Shown here one piece after another: positions 17,695-27,156 of a stretch of DNA of 64,000 nt. Position 1 is the first letter of the stretch. Each line of letters starts with the position of its first letter. The translations under genes were made by a program, and so were the position numbers. The notes under the pieces are model-generated. The model did not search any database. It was given only the letters and a program-made list of their open reading frames with translations, and had not been told where the DNA came from. The stretch is from Marivibrio sp040218065. GTDB taxonomy: Bacteria; Pseudomonadota; Alphaproteobacteria; UBA8366; Aestuariispiraceae. The DNA lies in NCBI RefSeq assembly GCF_040218065.1, contig NZ_JAVJQE010000009.1, forward strand, positions 124,001 to 188,000, written 5' to 3'.

Positions 17695-18780
17695 ATGCTT
17701 CATCTCCTCCTCGCCCCGTTGGCCGACGAATTCACGGTCTTCAACCTGTTCCGCTATCTGACCTTCCGGACGGGCGGGGCCATCATGACCGCATTGTTCC
17801 TGGCCTTCGTGCTGGGGCCGGGCGTGATCCGCTGGCTGCGCGCCAAGCAGGCCGGCGCCTCCAACGTCCGGGAAGACACCCCCGAAGGCCACCTCAAGAA
17901 GGCCGGCACGCCGACCATGGGGGGTGTGCTGATCCTTTTGGCGATGGCGTTTTCGATCCTGCTGTGGGCCGATCTGTCGCAGCACTATGTCTGGCTTGTG
18001 CTGCTGGTGACCGTCGGGTTCGGCGCGATTGGCTTCGCCGACGACTTTCTGAAGTTGACCAAGCGCAACTCCAAGGGCCTGCCCGGCAAGCTCAAGCTGC
18101 TGTTTCAGATCCTGATCGGCGGAACCGCGGCCGTTTGGTTCGTGACGACGACGCCGGATCCGTTGGCGACCGGTCTGGCGGTGCCCTTTTTCAAGGATCT
18201 GCTGATCAATTTGGGGTGGTTCTTCGTGCCCTTCGCGCTGTTCGTCGTCGTCGGCGCCTCGAACGCCGTGAACCTCACGGACGGGCTGGACGGGCTCGCC
18301 ATCGTCCCGGTGATGATCGCGGCCGGCTGCTTCGGCTTCATCGCCTATCTGGTCGGCAACACGGTTTATTCGGAGTATCTGGGCATCCACTACGTCGCCG
18401 GCGCGGGCGAACTGGCCGTGCTGTGCGGCGCGATCATCGGAGCCGGTCTCGGCTTCCTTTGGTACAACGCGCCGCCGGCGATGGTCTTCATGGGCGATAC
18501 CGGCTCGCTCTCGTTGGGCGGCGCGCTGGGCGCGATGTCCGTGGTCACCAAGCACGAGATCGTGCTGGCGATCATCGGCGGCCTCTTCGTGTTGGAGACC
18601 GTGTCGGTCATCGTACAGGTGCTCTCCTTCAAACTGACGGGCAAGCGCGTCTTCGCGATGGCCCCGCTGCACCATCATTTCGAGAAAAAGGGCTGGCAGG
18701 AGCCGACCATCGTCATCCGTTTCTGGATCATCGCCAGCGTGCTGGCGTTGATCGGTCTCGCCACCCTGAAACTGCGCTGA
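17695..18780 (+). CDS. mraY: Phospho-N-acetylmuramoyl-pentapeptide transferase MraY
   Basis: Polytopic inner-membrane enzyme that makes lipid I by moving phospho-MurNAc-pentapeptide onto undecaprenyl phosphate. The 361-residue protein has about ten membrane helices, the catalytic FADDFLKL pair near residues 109-116, NLTDGLDGLA, and the HHHFEKKGW loop near the C-terminus. RBS GAGGAGAC precedes the ATG. Its natural substrate contains D-Ala-D-Ala, so a functional MurF must exist somewhere or a tripeptide is used. Confidence 0.97.
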   Translation: MLHLLLAPLADEFTVFNLFRYLTFRTGGAIMTALFLAFVLGPGVIRWLRAKQAGASNVREDTPEGHLKKAGTPTMGGVLILLAMAFSILLWADLSQHYVWLVLLVTVGFGAIGFADDFLKLTKRNSKGLPGKLKLLFQILIGGTAAVWFVTTTPDPLATGLAVPFFKDLLINLGWFFVPFALFVVVGASNAVNLTDGLDGLAIVPVMIAAGCFGFIAYLVGNTVYSEYLGIHYVAGAGELAVLCGAIIGAGLGFLWYNAPPAMVFMGDTGSLSLGGALGAMSVVTKHEIVLAIIGGLFVLETVSVIVQVLSFKLTGKRVFAMAPLHHHFEKKGWQEPTIVIRFWIIASVLALIGLATLKLR

Positions 18781-18802
18781 GGGACAAGGACGCAACCCCG
18801 TC

Positions 18803-20206
18803 ATGACGGTTCCGGTCGACATCTTCCGCGGCGAACGCATCCAGGTGGTGGGCATGGCCCGCTCCGGCCTGGCGGCGGCGCGCGCGCTCGCGCTGGGCGG
18901 GTCGGACGTCGCGTGCTGGGACGACGGCGAGGCCGGGCGCGCGCAGGCGCAGGCCGAGGGCTTCGCGCTTCGCGACCCGAGCGCGCCCGGCGCGCTGAAC
19001 GGCGCGGCGGCGCTCATTCTGGCGCCGGGCGTGCCGCTAACCCACCCGAAGCCCCATCCGGCCGTGCCGGCCGCCCGCGCCGCCGGCGTGCCGATCCTGG
19101 GCGACGTCGAGCTGTTGGCGCGCCAGCAAACCGCGGCGCGGTTCATCGCGATCACCGGCACCAACGGCAAGTCGACCACCACGGCGTTGATCGCACACAT
19201 GCTGAGCTCGGCCGGAAAGCGGGTCGAGGTTGGCGGCAATCTGGGTCGGGCCGCCTTGTCGCTCGAGCCGATCGGACCCGACGAGATCTACGTTTTGGAG
19301 ACCTCCTCCTATCAACTCGACCTGATTGAGGAGGCGGCCTTCGACATCGGCGTCTTCCTGAACCTGACGCCGGACCATCTGGACCGCCACGGCTCGCTGC
19401 AAGGCTATCTGCAGGCCAAGCGGCGGATCTTCAAAAACGACAAGCCGGGCGGCGCGGCGGTGGTCGCCGTCGACGACGTCCACACCGCGCAGACGGCCGA
19501 TGAGATCGCCGCGCGCGGCGCCCGCCGGCTGGTGCGCGTCTCGGCCGAGGCGCCCTGTCCCGGCGGCGTCTACGCTGAGGGTCCGGATCGGCTGATCGAC
19601 GATCTTGACGGAACGGCGCAGCCGGTCGTCGCCTTTGCCGATTGCCCGGCGCTGAAGGGGCGCCACAATCGACAGAACGCGGCCGCCGCCTATGCGGTTT
19701 GCCGGCTGATGGGCGTCAGCGCCGCCGACGCGGCCGCAGGCCTGAAAAGCTTCCCCGGCCTGGCGCACCGCCAGGAGTTGGTCGCCCAGATCGACGGGAT
19801 CGCCTTCGTCAACGACAGCAAGGCGACCAACGCCGAGGCCGCCGCCAAGGCGTTGGCGGCCTACGAGCGGATCTATTGGATCGCCGGCGGTCGGCCGAAG
19901 GAAGGCGGCCTCGACGCCGCCCTGCCCCACCTCGCTCATGTCCGCCACGTCTTTTTGATCGGGGAGGCGGAAGAGGCCTTCGAGGCGACCCTCAAAGACA
20001 AAGTCTCGACCACGCGTTCAGGCGAACTCGCCCGCGCGGTCGAGCAGGCTTTCACCCTGGCGGGTAACGAAGGAGGTGCGGGCGCGGCGATCCTGCTGTC
20101 GCCGGCCTGCGCCTCCTTCGACCAATTCAAGGATTTCGAGGCCCGCGGCGAGGCCTTCCGCAGCGCCGTGAAGCGGCTTGCCCACGCGCGAGAGGAGGCG
20201 TCGTGA
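18803..20206 (+). CDS. murD: UDP-N-acetylmuramoyl-L-alanine:D-glutamate ligase MurD
   Basis: Mur ligase that adds D-glutamate to UDP-MurNAc-L-Ala. The 467-residue protein has the N-terminal nucleotide fold (VVGMARSGLAAARAL), ATP site TGTNGKSTTTALI, LETSSYQLD with the metal-site Glu, NLTPDHLDRHG, GLAHRQELV and the C-terminal NDSKATNAEAA. All key residues are present, in clear contrast to the protein in the murF slot. The stop shares a base with the ftsW ATG (TGATG). Confidence 0.97.
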   Translation: MTVPVDIFRGERIQVVGMARSGLAAARALALGGSDVACWDDGEAGRAQAQAEGFALRDPSAPGALNGAAALILAPGVPLTHPKPHPAVPAARAAGVPILGDVELLARQQTAARFIAITGTNGKSTTTALIAHMLSSAGKRVEVGGNLGRAALSLEPIGPDEIYVLETSSYQLDLIEEAAFDIGVFLNLTPDHLDRHGSLQGYLQAKRRIFKNDKPGGAAVVAVDDVHTAQTADEIAARGARRLVRVSAEAPCPGGVYAEGPDRLIDDLDGTAQPVVAFADCPALKGRHNRQNAAAAYAVCRLMGVSAADAAAGLKSFPGLAHRQELVAQIDGIAFVNDSKATNAEAAAKALAAYERIYWIAGGRPKEGGLDAALPHLAHVRHVFLIGEAEEAFEATLKDKVSTTRSGELARAVEQAFTLAGNEGGAGAAILLSPACASFDQFKDFEARGEAFRSAVKRLAHAREEAS

Positions 20207-21321
20207 TGGCGATCGCGCGCAACGACACCTCCGTCCTGGGCCGCTGGTGGTGGACGGTCGACCGATGGACGCTGGCGGCCCTGGTCGTGCTGGCGGGCCT
20301 CGGCTTGATGCTGACGGTCACCGCCAGCCCGCCGGTCGCAGAGCGCATCGGCGCCGACCCGTTCTACTTCGCGCGCAAGCAGGGCATCCTCCTGCTGCCG
20401 GCGCTCGCCGTGCTGATTTTCGTCTCGCTCGCCGACCTCCGGCAGGTCCGTCGGATCGCGGTCGGCCTGTTGGCGCTCAGCGTCGCGCTGCTGGTCGCAA
20501 CCCTGACGATCGGCCCCGAGATCAAGGGCGCGACGCGCTGGATTTCACTCGGCGGCTTTTCGATTCAGCCGAGCGAGTTCGTGAAGCCCGCCTTCGCCGT
20601 CGTCGCGGCGTGGATGTTCTCGGCTCAGCGTCTGGGCGAGGAGGTTCCCGGCTTCGTCATTGCGACGGGGTTGTTCGCCCTGGTGCTGGCGTTGCTGCTG
20701 ATGCAGCCGGACGTGGGCCAGGCGGCGGTGCTTTCCGCGATCTGGTTCGCGCAATTCTTCCTGGCCGGCATGCCGATGCTCGCCGTCATCATCATGGCGG
20801 CCCTGGGGGCCGTCGGCATGGTCGCCGCCTATTTCGTCTTCCCGCATGTGCAAAGCCGAATCGACCGGTTTCTCGACCCCGCCTCGGGCGACAGCTATCA
20901 GGTCGACCGCGCGATGGAGGCGTTCTCGAACGGCGGGCTGCTCGGCCGCGGCCCCGGCGAAGGGACGGTCAAGAACGTGCTGCCGGACGGTCACGCCGAC
21001 TTCATCTTCGCTGTGGCCGGCGAGGAATTCGGAATGTTCGCCTGCCTGGCCATCGTCGCGATCTTCGCTTTCATCGTGCTGCGCGGTTTCGCGCGCGTCC
21101 TGCAGGACAACGACCTCTTCGTCGTCCTGGCCGCGACGGGCCTGCTGGTCCAGTTCGGCCTGCAGGCGCTGATCAACATGGCCTCCACCTTGAGCCTGAT
21201 CCCGACCAAGGGCATGACGCTGCCGTTCGTGTCCTACGGCGGCTCGTCGTTGCTGGCGCTGGCGATCGGGATGGGGATGCTGCTGGCGCTGACGCGCAAA
21301 CGACCGGGGGTGACGGCGTGA
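20206..21321 (+). CDS. ftsW: Peptidoglycan glycosyltransferase FtsW
   Basis: SEDS-family polymerase of septal glycan strands, partner of FtsI. The 371-residue, mostly hydrophobic protein has about ten membrane helices. GATRWISLGGFSIQPSEFVK and the large periplasmic loop containing GGLLGRGPGEGTVKNVLPDG, followed by HADFIFAVAGEEFG, are SEDS signatures; LPFVSYGGSS near the C-terminus is typical of FtsW. An ATG at 20206 shares one base with the murD stop; a GTG at 20203 is the alternative. Confidence 0.96.
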   Translation: MAIARNDTSVLGRWWWTVDRWTLAALVVLAGLGLMLTVTASPPVAERIGADPFYFARKQGILLLPALAVLIFVSLADLRQVRRIAVGLLALSVALLVATLTIGPEIKGATRWISLGGFSIQPSEFVKPAFAVVAAWMFSAQRLGEEVPGFVIATGLFALVLALLLMQPDVGQAAVLSAIWFAQFFLAGMPMLAVIIMAALGAVGMVAAYFVFPHVQSRIDRFLDPASGDSYQVDRAMEAFSNGGLLGRGPGEGTVKNVLPDGHADFIFAVAGEEFGMFACLAIVAIFAFIVLRGFARVLQDNDLFVVLAATGLLVQFGLQALINMASTLSLIPTKGMTLPFVSYGGSSLLALAIGMGMLLALTRKRPGVTA

Positions 21322-22475
21322 GCGAGCGGCGCATGGAGTCTCATCCGGCAAACGCCCGCACGATCGCGCTGGCGACCGGCGGCACCGGCGGTCACGTCTT
21401 CCCCGCGCAGGCGCTGGCGGAGGAATTGGGCGCGCGCGGCTGCAAGCTGCTGTTGGTCACCGACCGGCGCGGCGACGTCTATGGCGGGCCCCTGGGGGCG
21501 CTGGAGACGCACACGATCCGCGCGGCCGGCGTCTCCGGCAAGGGCGTGGGCGCCAGCCTCGGCGCGCTCGCCCAGCTGTTCCTCGGCTATTTCCAGGCGC
21601 GACGCCTGCTGGCGGAACTGGCGCCGGCGGCGGTCGTCGGCTTTGGCGGCTACCCGTCCGTGCCGACCATACTGGCGGCGAGCCATCTTAAGATCCGCAC
21701 CGCAATCCACGAACAGAACGCCATCCTCGGCCGCGCCAACCGGCTCTTGGCGCCGCGGGTCGGGCGAATCGCCTTGAGTTTCGAGCGTACGGCCGACCTG
21801 CGCGAACAGGACGCCGACCGCGCCACCTGGACCGGCAATCCCGTACGGCCCGAAATCGCGGCGATCGCCGGCGAACCCTATCCGAAGATCGAGGAGGGAC
21901 GTCCGATCCGCCTGTTGATCATCGGCGGCAGTCAAGGCGCCCACGTGCTGGGCGAGACGGTGCCGGCGGCGATCGCCTCTCTGCCCGAGGATATGCGCAA
22001 GCGTCTGCGCGTGGCGCAGCAAGCGCGCTCGGAGCAGCTCGAGGCCGTCGCAGCCGCTTACCGCAAGGCGGGCGTGCCCGCCGACGTGCGCGCCTTCTTC
22101 GACGACATGCCCAAACGTCTGGCGGAAACGCATTTGGTGATCGGACGCGCCGGCGCCTCGACCATGGCGGAACTGACCTGCGTCGGTCGACCGGCGATCC
22201 TGGTTCCCTATCCCTTCGCCGTCGACGACCATCAGGCGGCCAACGCCGCGCGCATGAGCGACGCCGCCGGCGCTTGGACGATTCCGCAGGCGGACCTCTC
22301 CGCCGACGCGTTGGCCGACCGCCTGCTGCAATTGATCGCCAAACCGCAAGTTTTGGAGAGCGCCGGCGCAGCCGCCGGCCGCATCGGCATGCCGGAGGCC
22401 ACCAAACGATTGGCCGATATGGTGGTCTCGCTGGTCGAGAAAGGCTCGCCGGCGAGCCGGGAGGCGGGGTCATGA
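21318..22475 (+). CDS. murG: UDP-GlcNAc:lipid I N-acetylglucosaminyltransferase MurG
   Basis: Peripheral membrane glycosyltransferase that converts lipid I to lipid II. Motifs: LATGGTGGHVFPAQALAEEL at the N-terminus, FGGYPSVP, HEQNAILGRANRLLAP, and the UDP-GlcNAc site LIIGGSQGAHVLGETVP with GRAGASTMAELTCVGRPAIL. The GTG at 21318 overlaps the ftsW stop (GTGA) and gives 385 residues; an ATG 15 bases later is possible. Confidence 0.96.
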   Translation: MSERRMESHPANARTIALATGGTGGHVFPAQALAEELGARGCKLLLVTDRRGDVYGGPLGALETHTIRAAGVSGKGVGASLGALAQLFLGYFQARRLLAELAPAAVVGFGGYPSVPTILAASHLKIRTAIHEQNAILGRANRLLAPRVGRIALSFERTADLREQDADRATWTGNPVRPEIAAIAGEPYPKIEEGRPIRLLIIGGSQGAHVLGETVPAAIASLPEDMRKRLRVAQQARSEQLEAVAAAYRKAGVPADVRAFFDDMPKRLAETHLVIGRAGASTMAELTCVGRPAILVPYPFAVDDHQAANAARMSDAAGAWTIPQADLSADALADRLLQLIAKPQVLESAGAAAGRIGMPEATKRLADMVVSLVEKGSPASREAGS

Positions 22476-23893
22476 TGCGCATGCCGCTCTCCATTGGCCG
22501 CATGCATTTCATCGGGATCGGCGGCATCGGCATGTCGGGAATCGCGGAGGTCATGAAGAACCTCGGCTATGAGGTGTCCGGCTCCGACATGGGCGAGAAC
22601 GCCAACGTGCAGCGCCTGCGCGCGCTGGGCGTCCCGATCTGGATCGGCCACAAAGCCGAGCACGTCGAGGGCGCCGCGGTCGTCGTCGTCTCCACCGCCG
22701 TCAAGCGCACCAATCCGGAAGTCGCCGCGGCGCGCGAGGCGATGATCCCCGTCGTGCGCCGGGCCGAGATGCTGGCGGAACTGATGCGGCTCAAATGGTC
22801 GATCTCGATCGCCGGAACCCACGGCAAGACCACCACCACCTCGCTGGTCGCGCAGATGTTGGAGACGGCGGGCATGGATCCGACCGTGGTCAACGGCGGC
22901 ATCATCAACGCCTACGGGACCAATGCGCGGCTCGGGAAAGGCGATTGGCTGGTGGCCGAGGCCGACGAGAGCGACGGCACCTTCATCAAGCTGCCGGCGA
23001 CGCTCGCCGTCGTCACCAACATCGATCCTGAGCATATGGATCACTATGGGGACTTCGATACGCTGCGCGCGGCTTTCCGCACCTTCATCGACAATCTGCC
23101 CTTTTACGGCTTCGCAATGGTCTGCATCGATCACGCGGAAGTGCAGGCCCTGATCGGGCGAATCGAGGATCGCCGCCTCATCACCTACGGCTTCAGCCCG
23201 CAGGCGGAAGTGCGCGGCGAGAACCTGCGCGCCGACCCTGAGGGCCTCAGCTTCGACGTCGAGATCGCGATCCGCGGCCAGGCGGAGCGTACGATCGCGG
23301 ATCTGAAGCTGCCGATGCACGGCGACCACAATGTCCAGAACGCGCTGGCGGCGATCGGCCTCGCCACCGAGCTCGGCATCGACGATCAGACGATACGGCG
23401 GGCGCTCGCCGCCTTCGGCGGCGTGAAGCGGCGTTTCACCAAGACCGGCGCATGGAACGGCGTCACCGTGATCGACGATTACGGCCACCACCCGGTCGAG
23501 ATCGCCGCCGTCCTGAAGGCTGCGCGCCAGGCGACGGAGCGCGATGTCATCGCCGTCGTTCAGCCGCATCGCTACACCCGTCTCGCCAATCTGTTCGAGG
23601 ATTTCTGCACCTGCTTCAACGACGCCGACCGCGTCATCGTCGCCCCCGTCTATACCGCCGGCGAAGAGCCGATCGAGGGCGCCGACCGCGACGCGCTGGC
23701 CGCCGGGCTGAAGGCGCGCGGCCATCGCAAGGTGAGCGTGATCGACGGGCCGGAAGACCTCGCCGCCGCCGTGGCGGAGACGGCGCAGTCCGGAGACCTG
23801 GTCGTGTGTCTCGGCGCGGGCTCGATCACCGCTTGGGCGAACGCTCTGCCCGAAGCGCTTGCGGACCTCGATCAGGCGGGAGGTCGCGCATGA
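22472..23893 (+). CDS. murC: UDP-N-acetylmuramate:L-alanine ligase MurC
   Basis: First Mur ligase, adds L-alanine to UDP-MurNAc. The 473-residue protein has the N-terminal HFIGIGGIGMSGIAEVM, ATP site GTHGKTTTTSLV, ADESDGTFIKLPA, TNIDPEHMDHYG, DDYGHHPVEI and QPHRYTRL, all diagnostic. Its ATG overlaps the murG stop (ATGA), and its own stop overlaps murB the same way. Confidence 0.97.
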   Translation: MMRMPLSIGRMHFIGIGGIGMSGIAEVMKNLGYEVSGSDMGENANVQRLRALGVPIWIGHKAEHVEGAAVVVVSTAVKRTNPEVAAAREAMIPVVRRAEMLAELMRLKWSISIAGTHGKTTTTSLVAQMLETAGMDPTVVNGGIINAYGTNARLGKGDWLVAEADESDGTFIKLPATLAVVTNIDPEHMDHYGDFDTLRAAFRTFIDNLPFYGFAMVCIDHAEVQALIGRIEDRRLITYGFSPQAEVRGENLRADPEGLSFDVEIAIRGQAERTIADLKLPMHGDHNVQNALAAIGLATELGIDDQTIRRALAAFGGVKRRFTKTGAWNGVTVIDDYGHHPVEIAAVLKAARQATERDVIAVVQPHRYTRLANLFEDFCTCFNDADRVIVAPVYTAGEEPIEGADRDALAAGLKARGHRKVSVIDGPEDLAAAVAETAQSGDLVVCLGAGSITAWANALPEALADLDQAGGRA

Positions 23894-24816
23894 TCGGTCT
23901 AGGCGAAGCCCCTGAGAGCCGTCTGGCCGACCGGTTGCCGCCCGTGCGCGGCCGGCTGAGCGAAGGCGCGCTGCTGAGCCGCGTGACCTGGTTCCAGGTC
24001 GGCGGACCCGCGGAGGTGTTGTTCAAGCCCGCCGATCTCGACGATCTGGCGGCCTTCTTGCGCGATCTGCCGGACGACGTGCCGGTGACGCCGATCGGCG
24101 TGGGCTCGAATCTGCTGGTCCGCGACGGCGGCGTCTCGGGCGTGGTGCTGCGTCTGGGCGGTGACTTCGCGCGGATCGAGATCGAGGGCGAGGAGGTCGT
24201 CGCAGGGGCCGCGGCGCTCGACGCCAATGTGGCGAAGACGGCGGCGAAGCACGGGCTGGCGGGGCTCGAGTTTTTCGCCGGCGTGCCTGGCGCGATCGGC
24301 GGAGCGCTGCGCATGAACGCCGGCGCTTATGGGAGCGAGACCAAGGACCGGCTGATCGAGGCGACCGCCGTCGACCGGCGGGGCGTCGTCCATCGCGCCG
24401 GGCCGCAGGAACTCGGCATGCGTTACCGCCACAGCGACGCGCCGGCCGATTGGATTTTCGTCGAAGGCCGTTTCCGCGCCGAGCCCGGCGACCCGGCAGA
24501 AATCCGACGGCGCATCGAGGAAATCCAACGCGCGCGGGCCGAAAGCCAGCCGATCCGCACCCGCACCGGCGGCTCCACCTTCAAGAACCCGCCCGACGCG
24601 AAGGCTTGGAAGCTGATCGACGCGGCCGGATGCCGCGGGCTGACGCTGGGCGGCGCCCAGGTGTCCGACCAACACTGCAACTTCCTGATCAACACCGGCG
24701 CGGCCAGCGCCGCCGATCTGGAGGACCTGGGCGAAGAGGTGCGCCGGCGCGTGAAGGAAACCGCCGGCGTGGAGCTTGAGTGGGAGATCAAACGCGTGGG
24801 GGACCGCAAGGCATGA
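23890..24816 (+). CDS. murB: UDP-N-acetylenolpyruvoylglucosamine reductase MurB
   Basis: FAD- and NADPH-dependent enzyme that reduces the MurA product to UDP-MurNAc. The 308-residue protein is a type IIa MurB with VTWFQVGGPAEVLFKP, IGVGSNLLVRDGGVSGVVLR, FFAGVPGAIGGALRMNAGAYG, the catalytic Ser in RTGGSTFKNP, and a C-terminal Glu in VELEWEIKRVG. Coupled to murC and to ftsQ by ATGA overlaps. In many relatives ddl stands between murB and ftsQ; here there is none. Confidence 0.96.
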   Translation: MIGLGEAPESRLADRLPPVRGRLSEGALLSRVTWFQVGGPAEVLFKPADLDDLAAFLRDLPDDVPVTPIGVGSNLLVRDGGVSGVVLRLGGDFARIEIEGEEVVAGAAALDANVAKTAAKHGLAGLEFFAGVPGAIGGALRMNAGAYGSETKDRLIEATAVDRRGVVHRAGPQELGMRYRHSDAPADWIFVEGRFRAEPGDPAEIRRRIEEIQRARAESQPIRTRTGGSTFKNPPDAKAWKLIDAAGCRGLTLGGAQVSDQHCNFLINTGAASAADLEDLGEEVRRRVKETAGVELEWEIKRVGDRKA

Positions 24817-25739
24817 GCCGCAGCGCCGCCAAGACCAAGAAGTCTCAGAAGAAAGGCCCCGGCCTCACGGCGCGGCTCAATCCCTTCGTACGACGGGACG
24901 CCGCCGCCCGAGGCCGCGGCGGGCGCGAGACGCGCCTGATCGACCGACGTTGGATGAAGCCGGCGCTGGCCGGCGGGGCCGGGCTGTGCGCGTTGGCCGC
25001 CGTCGTCGGCGCAAGCGCGTGGAGCGTACAGTCGGGCGCGCTCGCACGGTGGAGCCAGGCCGTCCTAGACGCCGGCGTCGAGACGACCCGTGAGGCCGGC
25101 TTGGCCTTGGAGGCCGTCTACGTCACGGGCCGCAAGGAAACCGATCGGAACGCGATTCTTGAGGCCCTCGACGTCGAGATCGGCGCGCCGATTCTGACCC
25201 TCGATCCTGACGTCCTGCGCGCCAAGCTGGAAGGGCTGGGCTGGGTCGCGGCGGCGCGCGTCGAACGCCGTCTGCCCGACGCCCTGATCGTACGCCTGGA
25301 GGAGCGCAGCGCCGCCGCCATCTGGCAGCGCGACGGCGAGCTTGTTCTGATCGACCGCGCCGGCGCGGTGATCGGCGCGCAAGACGTGCCCCGCTTCGGC
25401 CATCTGAAGGTGCTGGTCGGCGAGGGCGCGCCGCAGCACGCAGCGCGGCTGCTCGACATCCTGGACGCTGAGCCCGCCATGAAGGCTCGGGTGCGCGCCG
25501 CCGTATGGATGGGCGAGCGACGTTGGAATCTGCGATTCGACAACGGGGTCGACGTGCGCCTGCCGGAGGACGATCCGCAAGCCGCCTGGGCGCGTCTCGC
25601 CCGCCTCGAACGCGACCATGAGATCTTGGCCCGCGCGGTCGCCGCCATCGACCTGCGTCAGCCCGACCGCCTCATCGTGCGCATGACGCGCGACGGCGCT
25701 TTGCAAATCAACGCCCGCCGCAGCGGCGAGGAAACCTGA
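24813..25739 (+). CDS. ftsQ: Cell division protein FtsQ
   Basis: Bitopic division protein that bridges FtsK/FtsA-side factors and FtsBL. The 308-residue protein has a basic cytoplasmic N-terminus (residues 1-~50), one membrane helix around 52-72, a POTRA domain (LEAVYVTGRKETDRNAI then ILTLDPDVLRAKLEGLGWVA) and the FtsQ beta domain with RLPDALIVRLEER. Start overlaps the murB stop. ftsA begins 13 bp after its stop. Confidence 0.93.
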   Translation: MSRSAAKTKKSQKKGPGLTARLNPFVRRDAAARGRGGRETRLIDRRWMKPALAGGAGLCALAAVVGASAWSVQSGALARWSQAVLDAGVETTREAGLALEAVYVTGRKETDRNAILEALDVEIGAPILTLDPDVLRAKLEGLGWVAAARVERRLPDALIVRLEERSAAAIWQRDGELVLIDRAGAVIGAQDVPRFGHLKVLVGEGAPQHAARLLDILDAEPAMKARVRAAVWMGERRWNLRFDNGVDVRLPEDDPQAAWARLARLERDHEILARAVAAIDLRQPDRLIVRMTRDGALQINARRSGEET

Positions 25740-25752
25740 AGGAACGACGACC

Positions 25753-26991
25753 GTGGCGACGGAACGCACCATTGCCGCCCTGGACATCGGATCGACCAAG
25801 ATCTGCTGCTTCATCGCGAAGGTCACGGACGCAGGGCGCATCCGGGTCACCGGCATGTCGCATCACGCGTCCGCCGGCGTGCGCGGCGGCGTCCTGGTGG
25901 ACATGGAGGCGGCCTACCGCGCGATCCTCGCCGCCGTCCACGCCGCCGAGCAGATGGCCGGCGCCACGATCGATCAGGTCATCGCCTCGGTCGCCGGGCC
26001 GCACATGACGTCCAAGCAGCTGCTGCGCGAGATGGTGATCGGCGGCGGCGCGATCCGCGACCTGGACCTGCGCCGCCTGCTCCAGGACGCGCGCAACTCG
26101 GTCGATCTCGAGGATCGGATGCTGGTCCATGCGATCCCCGTCGGCTATTCGGTCGACGGCGGGCCGCTGCTGCGCGAGCCGCGCGGCATGCACGGCCAGA
26201 CGCTGGGCGTGAAGATGCATCTGGTGACCGCAAACCGCGCGGCCGTGCAGAACGTCGCGACCTGCATCTCGCGCTGCCACCTGACGGTCAGCGATCTTGC
26301 GATCGCCCCCTACGCCGCCGGCCTTTCCGCCCTGGTGGAGGACGAGAAGGACCTCGGCGCCGTCGTCATCGACATGGGCGGCGGAACGACGAGCTTCTGC
26401 GTTTTCTATGAAGGCGCGGCGGTGCATGCGGACTGCGTGCCGGTCGGCGGCCATCACGTCACCTCCGACATCGCGCGCGGCCTCTCGACCCCGCTCAATC
26501 ACGCGGAGCGTCTCAAGACGCTCTACGGCAGCGCGGTGCCGGCGGCCTCCGACGATCGCGACCTGCTCGACGCGCCGCAGGTGGGCGAAGAGGACGACGC
26601 CTCGTCAAACCGCGTGCCGAAGAGCTTCTTGGTGTCGATCATCCAGGCGCGGATCGAGGAGACCTTCGAATTGGTCAAGCGCCGGCTCGACGGGTCGGGC
26701 GCGGCCGGGCTCGCCGGCCAGCGCGTGGTGCTGACCGGCGGGGCGAGCCAACTGCCCGGCGTGCGCGAGGTCGCGTCGCGAACCCTCGGCAAGCAGGTGC
26801 GACACGGCCGACCGCTCGGCGTCTCCGGTCTGGCGGAAGCCACCGGCGGGCCCGCTTTCGCGACCGCCGCAGGTCTGCTGCATTTCGCCGTCGACGACAG
26901 AGGCGAGGCCAAAAGCGCCGCCGTCCCGCAATCCGCCGCCGAGGGCGGCTTCTTCACGCGCATGGGGGGCTGGTTCCGTGAGAACTTCTGA
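25753..26991 (+). CDS. ftsA: Cell division protein FtsA
   Basis: Actin-like ATPase that tethers FtsZ to the inner membrane and links it to the periplasmic synthases. The 412-residue protein begins with the phosphate-1 motif IAALDIGSTKICCFIAKV, has VIDMGGGTTSFCVF (phosphate-2) and VVLTGGASQLPGV (adenosine motif), and ends with a short amphipathic helix (MGGWFRENF) that serves as the membrane anchor. It starts with GTG after a GAACGACGACC leader. 165 bp separate it from ftsZ. Confidence 0.96.
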   Translation: MATERTIAALDIGSTKICCFIAKVTDAGRIRVTGMSHHASAGVRGGVLVDMEAAYRAILAAVHAAEQMAGATIDQVIASVAGPHMTSKQLLREMVIGGGAIRDLDLRRLLQDARNSVDLEDRMLVHAIPVGYSVDGGPLLREPRGMHGQTLGVKMHLVTANRAAVQNVATCISRCHLTVSDLAIAPYAAGLSALVEDEKDLGAVVIDMGGGTTSFCVFYEGAAVHADCVPVGGHHVTSDIARGLSTPLNHAERLKTLYGSAVPAASDDRDLLDAPQVGEEDDASSNRVPKSFLVSIIQARIEETFELVKRRLDGSGAAGLAGQRVVLTGGASQLPGVREVASRTLGKQVRHGRPLGVSGLAEATGGPAFATAAGLLHFAVDDRGEAKSAAVPQSAAEGGFFTRMGGWFRENF

Positions 26992-27156
26992 CGCCCGCGC
27001 CCTTCCCTGCATGGATTTCGCCGCCGGCGCGCCGCGCGCCGCGGCCTCCGAGGCTCCGTCCGCTTGTCCGGCGCGACGGATCGACCCGGCCCCGCCGCCC
27101 GTCCAGCGGCTGGCGCCGTCCATCCTGGCTCTGATAGACTCGAAAGGAGGTCAGTC
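26992..27156 (+). promoter_or_regulatory. ftsA-ftsZ spacer with strong ftsZ ribosome site
   Basis: The spacer ends in AAAGGAGG six bases before the ftsZ ATG, by far the strongest Shine-Dalgarno in this cluster and consistent with high FtsZ output. GATAGACT just upstream could be part of a -10, but no matching -35 is evident. No gene is seen here. Confidence 0.5.

Noticed and set aside
20178..22475. Very long alternative open frames running across ftsW and elsewhere (antisense or shifted)
   Set aside because: At this GC content stops are rare in several frames; the shifted products are Arg/Pro/Ala-rich without motifs and lie over well-supported genes.
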